From assembly GCF_000701445.1 (NCBI RefSeq), contig NZ_JNIX01000010.1, forward strand, positions 62,001 to 126,000: a stretch of DNA of 64,000 nt, written 5' to 3'. Under the pieces are notes generated by a model. That model saw only the letters and a list, made by a program, of their open reading frames with translations. It did not search any database and was not told where the DNA came from. Both the position numbers and the translations under genes were made by a program. The DNA comes from Brevundimonas bacteroides DSM 4726. Lineage in GTDB: Bacteria; Pseudomonadota; Alphaproteobacteria; Caulobacterales; Caulobacteraceae. Positions 58,798 to 64,000 of this stretch are shown here, piece after piece; within the stretch, counting starts at the first letter, position 1; each line of letters opens with the position of its first letter.

Positions 58798-59045
58798 ACA
58801 TAGAGTTTGAGGCTACAAGGTAGGGCCTGTCACCGTCCACGCCGCCTTCCGGAGACGAGTTCGTGTTGGACTGACAGCACCGCCAGTGACCCACAGAGAT
58901 TAGCCACTCTGGGCTGAGGCCAGAAGGGCATCCGCTCGGCAATGATTGCAACAGGTATGCCCCGAGCGATCGCTTCCTGGTCAGGGGGGACGTGAGAAGC
59001 GATGAGAACAGAGGCCACTCGGCGGTTGCGGCGTCACCCAGCTGT

Positions 59046-59519
59046 TTAGTTCTTGGATAGGGCCCCGTACTTATCGACGAGTTTCCAGATGTATTCCAAC
59101 ATGACTCTCATTTGGCCATCGTCGATTCTAGAGTCGAGCATCATTTTCATCGTGGATAGAACATGATGAAAGCTGTTCGGCAGCCACACTGGACTAAGCT
59201 CTACTGCATCAGCCATTTTAGAGATGGCGTGGAGCGCTTCGGGTATCGCCTTGGATCGTAGCGGCCCACAGAACCCGAGCATTTCATTAACTCGCCGCCG
59301 GATCTCGACCAGGTTTTCCAGGCTGGGCGGCGTTGAACCGTCGCCCACAAGCCCCTCGAGCCGATCAAGCCACTGCTTGAGCATCTCGATAGAGCCGTCG
59401 GCCATCGCGAACACTCCGGCATCCGCGCGTGAGACTGCCTCTGAGACCCTCATACCCCCCGGGGCGCGGCACTTGCGCTCGAGTGAGGTCGTGACCTGAA
59501 GGAATCTAACCTGGCTCAT
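59046..59519 (-). CDS. cheE: CheE-like conserved protein at end of che operon
   Basis: The 157-residue helical protein has no domain I can name. Its last position in the che operon, 4-base overlap with the CheY-like gene, and size correspond to CheE of the Caulobacter crescentus che cluster (order ...cheD-cheU-cheY-cheE). The central part (SLENLVEIRRRVNEMLGFCGPLRSKAIPEALHAISKMADAVEL) is amphipathic helix. No promoter is visible between it and cheY. The gene symbol is by position and is uncertain. Confidence 0.7.
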   Translation of the reverse strand: MSQVRFLQVTTSLERKCRAPGGMRVSEAVSRADAGVFAMADGSIEMLKQWLDRLEGLVGDGSTPPSLENLVEIRRRVNEMLGFCGPLRSKAIPEALHAISKMADAVELSPVWLPNSFHHVLSTMKMMLDSRIDDGQMRVMLEYIWKLVDKYGALSKN

Positions 59520-60121
59520 AGGGAAATCTTTTGCGGTTTGAAGACAGCGTTAATCTCATCCTGGCTGAGGTTCGGCTCCCGGGCGAAGCCGACTTCGATC
59601 TCCTGGTCGGTGGTCCGCCGCCCAGGAGAGCCCGGCGGCGGCCCCTCGAATTTCCATCGACGATCAGGGCCGACATAGCCCGGGCTCTCGACGAACTGGC
59701 GGCCGCCGGCTGCAACCCATAGGATACGGCGCATCAACACTGCGGGCGATGTCGGCTTGGCGACAACAAAGCTGGCACCGCAGCTTCGCGCCGAGTTGAC
59801 CACACCGCCATTGGCCTGTCCCGAGGTGATGATGAACGGGACATAGCGATTGGGGTCTAGGGTGCTGCGCCTTAGCCAGCGAACCAGATCGAAGCCGCTT
59901 TCGTCGGCCAGGTCTGCATCGGCGATAACCATGTCGAAGGCAGTACGCGCGAGGTGGTCCTTCGCTTCGGCTGCGGTGTGCACACGGACCGTCTGCTCTA
60001 CGCCAAACCCCTTCAGCATGGCTGCAAGGATATCAAGGCCTTGGTTAGTCGGATCGACGCACAGGACCTTGACGTCCTTCAGATTGATGCGGGCGTCGCT
60101 GCGCGATGTCATGCTAGCCAT
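59516..60121 (-). CDS. CheY-like receiver with Arg-rich C-terminal tail (Cle-like)
   Basis: The 201-residue protein is a receiver (about 17-140) with a degenerate acidic pocket (VLCVDPTNQ rather than a D-D pair), the phospho-acceptor-position Asp in MVIADADLADESG, the switch FIITSGQA and the Lys of VAKPTSP. A C-terminal extension follows with GPDRRWKFEGPPPGSPGRR. In Caulobacter, CheY-like Cle proteins (CleA is encoded at this place in the che cluster) carry an Arg-rich stretch of this sort that binds c-di-GMP and moves the protein to the flagellar motor or pilus. The start may also be the ATG three codons later. It overlaps the cheU-like and cheE-like genes. Confidence 0.85.
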   Translation of the reverse strand: MASMTSRSDARINLKDVKVLCVDPTNQGLDILAAMLKGFGVEQTVRVHTAAEAKDHLARTAFDMVIADADLADESGFDLVRWLRRSTLDPNRYVPFIITSGQANGGVVNSARSCGASFVVAKPTSPAVLMRRILWVAAGGRQFVESPGYVGPDRRWKFEGPPPGSPGRRTTDQEIEVGFAREPNLSQDEINAVFKPQKISL

Positions 60122-60450
60122 AGCTCGCAGACCTCGCCGGCTTCGGCGGTCACGTTCACTTCCCCGGTCAGACGCTGCTGGAGACCAGCAAGAGTGATAA
60201 GACGCGTGAACCTATTGACCTCGTCCGGGGATAGCGTTGCGCCGTCATCGGTCGCCGCCGACAACCTTAGAAGCAGAGCACTGATCTCCTTCAGATGCTG
60301 AGTCATGGCATCGAGACTTTGCAGCGTCACCGCGTGCTCCGCCGGGACGGTCAGACCAATCGATTCAAGCCGCTCGGATGCGTCGGCCCAGTCCGAGACT
60401 TCGGCACCCAATCTGGCAAAGACCAAGGCCAGGTTTTGTCTGTCGATCAT
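60109..60450 (-). CDS. cheU: CheU-like small conserved chemotaxis-operon protein
   Basis: The 113-residue protein is mostly helical (LALVFARLGAEVSDWADASERLE, LDAMTQHLKEISALLLRLSAAT). It has no recognisable catalytic motif. Position between cheD and the Cle-like CheY matches cheU of the Caulobacter che cluster. Its stop overlaps the start of the next gene by about 13 bases, and it starts 11 bases after cheD. Function is unknown. Confidence 0.7.
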   Translation of the reverse strand: MIDRQNLALVFARLGAEVSDWADASERLESIGLTVPAEHAVTLQSLDAMTQHLKEISALLLRLSAATDDGATLSPDEVNRFTRLITLAGLQQRLTGEVNVTAEAGEVCELWLA

Positions 60451-60461
60451 GACTGTGAACC

Positions 60462-61031
60462 TCAGGAGAACAGTTCCAGCTCTCCGGTGGACTGGGCGGC
60501 GGGAGCGGGCTTGACGAGGACTTGCTCTCGGACGACCACGGCGGGGTCTTGAACACGCTGCTGTTTCACCCTGCCCAGCGCTGGCCAGAAGTGGATACGG
60601 CGAGCCTGGTCGCCGCCCAGGGATTCCGCCACAATGGGGATATCCTCATCGGAGAGGAAACGGCGCACGAAGGCTGCGTTCTTCCCGCCCACGTCCATCA
60701 GGCCGGCAGTCATGCGCGCGCCCCCGAACACCTTGGCTTCCAGCCGGTCCCTCTTGGCCCCGAGCTGCAGCAGGCCGTTGATGAGAAGCTCCATCGCCTG
60801 CACGCCGTAGCGGCGGTCCTCTGCACCGCTGCCTGGGGCTTCTGGCAGCAGGAAGTGGTTCATGCCGCCGACACCCAGAGATGGGTCCCGCACGCAGGCA
60901 GACACGCACGATCCTAGGATCGTGGAAAACACGATCTCAGGTCGATCTGTCACTTCGAAGCTACCCTGCACGACGTGCACACGGTGCTCCGAGGGCGTCA
61001 GGTCGCCAATGCGGGACGTTGCAAGCATCAC
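60462..61031 (-). CDS. cheD: Chemoreceptor glutamine deamidase CheD
   Basis: The 189-residue protein has the CheD fold markers: STILGSCVSACVRDP with the catalytic Cys, GGMNHFLLPE with the catalytic His, RYGVQAMELLINGLLQLGAKRDRLEAKVFGGARM and NAAFVRRFLSDEDIPIVAESLGG. It deamidates Gln residues on methyl-accepting chemotaxis proteins. It overlaps the upstream cheY by 4 bases. A short acidic C-terminal tail is a possible site of CheC-type contact, but no cheC is in the window. Confidence 0.93.
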   Translation of the reverse strand: MMLATSRIGDLTPSEHRVHVVQGSFEVTDRPEIVFSTILGSCVSACVRDPSLGVGGMNHFLLPEAPGSGAEDRRYGVQAMELLINGLLQLGAKRDRLEAKVFGGARMTAGLMDVGGKNAAFVRRFLSDEDIPIVAESLGGDQARRIHFWPALGRVKQQRVQDPAVVVREQVLVKPAPAAQSTGELELFS

Positions 61032-61417
61032 GTTAGCGGCCCGAAGACTTGTTCGATCTTTTCTCTCAGGGTCGCGACTGTGAACGGCTTGACCAGATAG
61101 TTGTTGACCCCGAACTGTTGCGCCCGTTGCAACAGCGCCGTGTCGGCCCGGCCGGTGAGCATGATGAAGGCGATCGCCTTCAGCTGGGGGGCGATCCGGA
61201 CAGCGCGCAACAAACCAAGCCCGTCCAGATTGGGCATGTTGAAGTCGGAAATGATGAGGTTGCGCCGGTTTGATAAAAGCACGTTCAACGCGGCCTCGCC
61301 ATCGACCGCGTCCTCGATGTCAGTCACGCCGATGTCCTTCAATCCGGCGCGGACCAAGGCGCGGATCGTCTGCTGATCGTCGACGATCAAAACCTTGAGG
61401 TCGCTTGCTGCGGGCAT
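61028..61417 (-). CDS. cheY: Chemotaxis response regulator CheY
   Basis: The 129-residue single receiver has an acidic pair in LIVDDQQTI, the phospho-acceptor Asp in LIISDFNMPNLDG, the Thr switch in FIMLTGRAD and the Lys in LVKPFTV. It is a full CheY-type protein that should bind the flagellar motor when phosphorylated by CheA. The ATG at 61415-61417 follows GGAAGGAG. In Caulobacter the homologue at this place is CheYII. It lies 16 bases downstream of cheB and overlaps cheD. Confidence 0.92.
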   Translation of the reverse strand: MPAASDLKVLIVDDQQTIRALVRAGLKDIGVTDIEDAVDGEAALNVLLSNRRNLIISDFNMPNLDGLGLLRAVRIAPQLKAIAFIMLTGRADTALLQRAQQFGVNNYLVKPFTVATLREKIEQVFGPLT

Positions 61418-61433
61418 GAAACTCCTTCCTATT

Positions 61434-62459
61434 CTACCGCGCCGCGGCTCTAAGGATCGCGGGGCCGATCCGTTCGAGCGGCAACTGCTGGTCAATCGCG
61501 CCCATGTCGGCCGCCGCTTTCGGCATGCCGTAGACGATGCTCGTCGCCTCATCCTGCCCCAGCGTCTTCGCGCCCTGCTGCCGCATGGCCAGGAGTCCTG
61601 CCGCCCCGTCGCGGCCCATGCCGGTCAGGATGGCCCCGACCGCGTGCCGTGGCCCGGCCTTGGCGACCGAGGCGAAAAGCGCGTCGACAGATGGCCTGTG
61701 CCCGCTGACGGGGCCATCGGTATCCAGACGGCAGATGATTTTGTCTCCTGAGCGCACCACGCGCAGATGCGTCAGTCCGCCTGGGGCCAGATAGATCTTG
61801 CCGGCGGCCAGGGGGGCGCCGTCGCTCGCCTCCTCGACCGATGGAGCACAGACCCGGTCCAGCCGAGCGGCGAAGCTCTTGGTGAAGTTGGCTGGCATGT
61901 GCTGGGTCACAACCGTTGGCGGGCACCCGGCCGGAAAGGATTGCAGGACGGTCAGCAGGGCTTCCACGCCTCCGGTCGACGCCCCCAGTGCGACAACCTC
62001 GGCCGTTGGCACATAGGACCCGCCTGCCTCGTGACGCGAGACGGGCGCGCGATCTCCAAGGGGCCGCACACGCGCCGAGGCGGCAATGCGGATCTTTTCG
62101 ACGATCTGCTCAAACTCCCCGCTGCTGCCACCCACCGGCTTGCCGACGCAGTCCACGGCACCAAGTTCCATCGCCTGAAGCGTCGCCTCGGCACCCTTTT
62201 GGGTCAGCGTCGAGACCATGATGACCGGCGTCGGACGCAGCCGCATGAGCCGTTCCAGGAACTCCAGCCCGTTCATGTTCGGCATCTCGACGTCGAGTGT
62301 CACGACATCAGGATTCAAAGCCTTGATGGCTTCGCGCGCCTCCAACGGGTCGCCAGCCTCGCCGACCACTTCGATGGAGACGTCCTCGGCCAGCTGACGG
62401 CGGATCAACGCCCGCATTGTTGGCGAGTCGTCGACGATCAGCACGCGGGTCCTACCCAT
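61434..62459 (-). CDS. cheB: Chemotaxis methylesterase CheB
   Basis: The 341-residue protein has an N-terminal receiver (about 1-120, [10 protein letters not shown], phospho-acceptor Asp in [13 protein letters not shown]) and a C-terminal esterase domain (about 150-340) with the catalytic Ser in ALGASTGG, His in [11 protein letters not shown] and Asp in [10 protein letters not shown]. It demethylates and deamidates chemoreceptors under CheA control. It overlaps cheR by 8 bases. Confidence 0.95.
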   Translation of the reverse strand: MGRTRVLIVDDSPTMRALIRRQLAEDVSIEVVGEAGDPLEAREAIKALNPDVVTLDVEMPNMNGLEFLERLMRLRPTPVIMVSTLTQKGAEATLQAMELGAVDCVGKPVGGSSGEFEQIVEKIRIAASARVRPLGDRAPVSRHEAGGSYVPTAEVVALGASTGGVEALLTVLQSFPAGCPPTVVTQHMPANFTKSFAARLDRVCAPSVEEASDGAPLAAGKIYLAPGGLTHLRVVRSGDKIICRLDTDGPVSGHRPSVDALFASVAKAGPRHAVGAILTGMGRDGAAGLLAMRQQGAKTLGQDEATSIVYGMPKAAADMGAIDQQLPLERIGPAILRAAAR

Positions 62460-63315
62460 GCCGCGCCTCGCGACGATACGCGGTCAGAGAGTCCGGGATC
62501 AGGCCTCGCGCCTCGGCACGTTCCGAATGGCCGATGTAAAGATGTCCCCCATCGTTCAGTGCATCGCTGAACCTTTGGAACAGTCGATCCTGAGTGGGTG
62601 CATCGAAGTAGATGGCCACGTTGCGGCAGAAAATGATGTCAAACCGGTTCTTCATGGGCCAGTCGCCCAAGAGGTTCAGCACCCTGAACGAAACCAGAGC
62701 CTTGACGTCCGACGAGATTTCGAACCCGTCACCCTGGCGGCGCACATGCTTGCGCAGGATTGTCGGCGGAATCGGCTCGACGTCACCCTGTGAATAGACA
62801 CCGGTAGCAGCGCGATTCACGATGACAGGGTCGATGTCTGATGCGAGAATCTTCACATCAAGCCTTGCAGCCTCCGGCAAGGCTTCGAGAACGGTCATGG
62901 CGATCGAGTAGGGCTCGTGACCGGCGGAGCATCCTGCTGACCACAGGCGCACCCTGCCCCCAGCCCGAGCAGTGCGCGCCAACTGGTCCATCTTGACCTC
63001 GGCAAGGTGCTCGAAGTGGTGCGGTTCACGGTAGAACCGTGTGACGTTCGTTGTGAGGGCGCTGAGGAAAGCGCTGCGTTCCTCCACGCTCTGGGGATCA
63101 GCCACCATCGCCAGATAGGACGAGAAATCCTTGATCTGTCGCTCACGCAGGCGTTTGGCCAAGCGCGAATAGACCAGGCTCGCCTTGGCCTCGACCAGAT
63201 GTATGCCCGACAGATCGTAGAGCATCGCTGCGACGCAGGAGAAGTCGTGCCAGGTGAAGACGAACTCGCCGGCGACGGCGATGTCGTCGGCTTTTTGACG
63301 TGCCAGTGCAGTCAT
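62452..63315 (-). CDS. cheR: Chemotaxis methyltransferase CheR
   Basis: The 287-residue SAM-dependent enzyme has an N-terminal helical domain (about 15-75, [32 protein letters not shown]) and a Rossmann methyltransferase domain with [32 protein letters not shown] (SAM-binding), [10 protein letters not shown] and [16 protein letters not shown]. It methylates Glu residues of chemoreceptors. It overlaps cheW by 4 bases and cheB by 8. Confidence 0.95.
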   Translation of the reverse strand: MTALARQKADDIAVAGEFVFTWHDFSCVAAMLYDLSGIHLVEAKASLVYSRLAKRLRERQIKDFSSYLAMVADPQSVEERSAFLSALTTNVTRFYREPHHFEHLAEVKMDQLARTARAGGRVRLWSAGCSAGHEPYSIAMTVLEALPEAARLDVKILASDIDPVIVNRAATGVYSQGDVEPIPPTILRKHVRRQGDGFEISSDVKALVSFRVLNLLGDWPMKNRFDIIFCRNVAIYFDAPTQDRLFQRFSDALNDGGHLYIGHSERAEARGLIPDSLTAYRREARHG

Positions 63316-63770
63316 GCGGCTTCCGCGACGGTTTCGGGCAGGATTCCGTCAAGCGCGATGAGGCTGATCATGCCCGTGTCCTGAGCGATCACGCCCTTCA
63401 CAAAGGAGCGAACGGTATCGCAGGCGACGTCCGGGGTCGGCTGTATCCGATCATCGGAGACCGTCAGGATGTCCGACACGGCCTCGACGAGCAGCCCGAC
63501 CGTCTTGTTGCTGATGCGGGCGACAATGATGACGTGCCGTGCTGATGGTTCACTGGGGCCGAGGCCCAGTCTGGCACCGAGGTCGACGATTGGCAGGACT
63601 GTGCCGCGAAGATTGATGACGCCTTTGACATAGCTCGGCGACTGCGGGATCGCGGTGGCTGGGGCCCATCCGCGTATCTCCAGAACCGATCGAATATCTA
63701 CGCAGAACTCCTGCCCGCCGAGGTGGAAGGCGATGAGTTCGCGGGGATCGACGCTGGGGGAGAGGCTCAT
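63312..63770 (-). CDS. cheW: Chemotaxis coupling protein CheW
   Basis: The 152-residue protein is a single CheW domain ([63 protein letters not shown]). It links chemoreceptors to CheA in the signalling array. It begins 3 bases after the cheA stop, and overlaps cheR by 4 bases. Confidence 0.95.
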   Translation of the reverse strand: MSLSPSVDPRELIAFHLGGQEFCVDIRSVLEIRGWAPATAIPQSPSYVKGVINLRGTVLPIVDLGARLGLGPSEPSARHVIIVARISNKTVGLLVEAVSDILTVSDDRIQPTPDVACDTVRSFVKGVIAQDTGMISLIALDGILPETVAEAA

Positions 63771-63773
63771 GTC

Positions 63774-64000
63774 TCAGCTCGCTTTGTCGAGAAGTGTGGG
63801 GCGAGTGGCGGTCTGGCGACGCAAGGCGATGACTCCGTCGACGTCGACGATCAGCGCCACTCGGCCGTCGCCCAGAATGGTGGCCGCGGCGATGCCGGGC
63901 ACCTGGTCGTAGTTCTGCTCAAGGCTTTTGATCACGACCTGACGCTGGCCTTGGATCGAGTCGACGCGGAGCGCGGCCAGGCCGCCCAGTTCGCTTTCGA
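63774..64000 (-). CDS. cheA: Chemotaxis histidine kinase CheA, C-terminal end (partial)
   Basis: Only the last 75 residues are in the window: VDSIQGQRQVVIKSLEQNYDQVPGIAAATILGDGRVALIVDVDGV. This is the end of the CheA P5 regulatory domain, which binds CheW and receptors. The rest, including the P1 phospho-acceptor and the kinase domain, lies beyond the right edge. Stop codon is at 63774-63776 on the minus strand, 3 bases before the cheW start. Confidence 0.9.
   Translation of the reverse strand, partial: ESELGGLAALRVDSIQGQRQVVIKSLEQNYDQVPGIAAATILGDGRVALIVDVDGVIALRRQTATRPTLLDKAS

Noticed and set aside
58830-59018. 62-codon minus-strand frame between autotransporter and cheE
   Set aside because: No ribosome-binding site, no recognisable features and no overlap with neighbours; treated as chance.

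Overview
The window looks like chromosomal DNA of a Caulobacterales alphaproteobacterium, most likely Brevundimonas or a close relative. Reasons: high GC, TonB-dependent receptors paired with FecR, many ATGA/TGATG gene overlaps, and a chemotaxis cluster at the right end whose order (cheA-W-R-B-Y-D-U-Y-E) matches the major che cluster of Caulobacter crescentus. I see no rRNA, tRNA or CRISPR array.

Left part (1-30.4 kb), mixed accessory and housekeeping genes. Positions 1-4.4 kb hold a minus-strand operon of FecR anti-sigma, signalling TonB receptor and the start of an S9-type peptidase that resembles lasso-peptide isopeptidases. From 5 to 14.5 kb come a VOC protein, two large paralogous exported proteins (5902 and 11160), a two-component system, three small secreted proteins (one an EF-hand protein, one frameshifted) and a periplasmic GH13 alpha-amylase. 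From 14.5 to 20.2 kb come an acyltransferase, a WYL regulator diverging from a TfoX/VOC pair across a perfect palindrome, an ABC-ATPase relic, a DUF1851 protein, a minimal tyrosine recombinase and a small membrane protein. From 20 to 25.7 kb come a TadG-like pilus protein, a receiver protein, a very large hybrid kinase (HisKA-HATPase-REC-HPt-EAL) and another receiver. From 26 to 29.6 kb come tiny membrane proteins, a nuclease-like protein, a TetR regulator and a PglD/PglE-like sugar-modification pair. A decayed IS5-family element (829 bp, TA duplication) sits exactly in the stop codon of the aminotransferase.

Middle part (30.5-54 kb), a uronate/glucuronide utilisation locus of about 23 kb. 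Minus strand: glycerate 2-kinase and a TonB receptor. Plus strand: two tandem Tat-exported enolase-superfamily enzymes and a GH28 polygalacturonase-like protein. Minus strand: manD - GH2 beta-glucuronidase - GPH symporter. Plus strand: a nine-gene operon in which every junction overlaps (gntR, uxaC, dctP, dctQ, dctM, uxuB, uxaA, a secreted alpha/alpha-barrel protein and a Tat-exported GH2 glucuronidase). Matching TTGGTCAG-type sites occur in both divergent promoter regions, suggesting one GntR regulon. The proposed flow is: the outer-membrane receptor imports uronic-acid oligosaccharides; GH28, alpha/alpha-barrel and GH2 enzymes cut them in the periplasm; TRAP and GPH transporters bring products in; UxaC, UxuB, ManD and UxaA convert uronates to 2-keto-3-deoxygluconate. 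KDG kinase and KDPG aldolase are not in the window. The exported enolase-superfamily pair has no obvious place in the standard pathway and is the most interesting unexplained part.

Right part (54-64 kb): an AraC-type regulator, a large autotransporter with an IPT/TIG domain and proline hinge, then the chemotaxis operon running off the right edge inside cheA. Its distal CheY carries a C-terminal Arg-rich tail like the c-di-GMP-binding Cle proteins. A dispersed intergenic repeat with core GCGGACATTC appears in several gaps.
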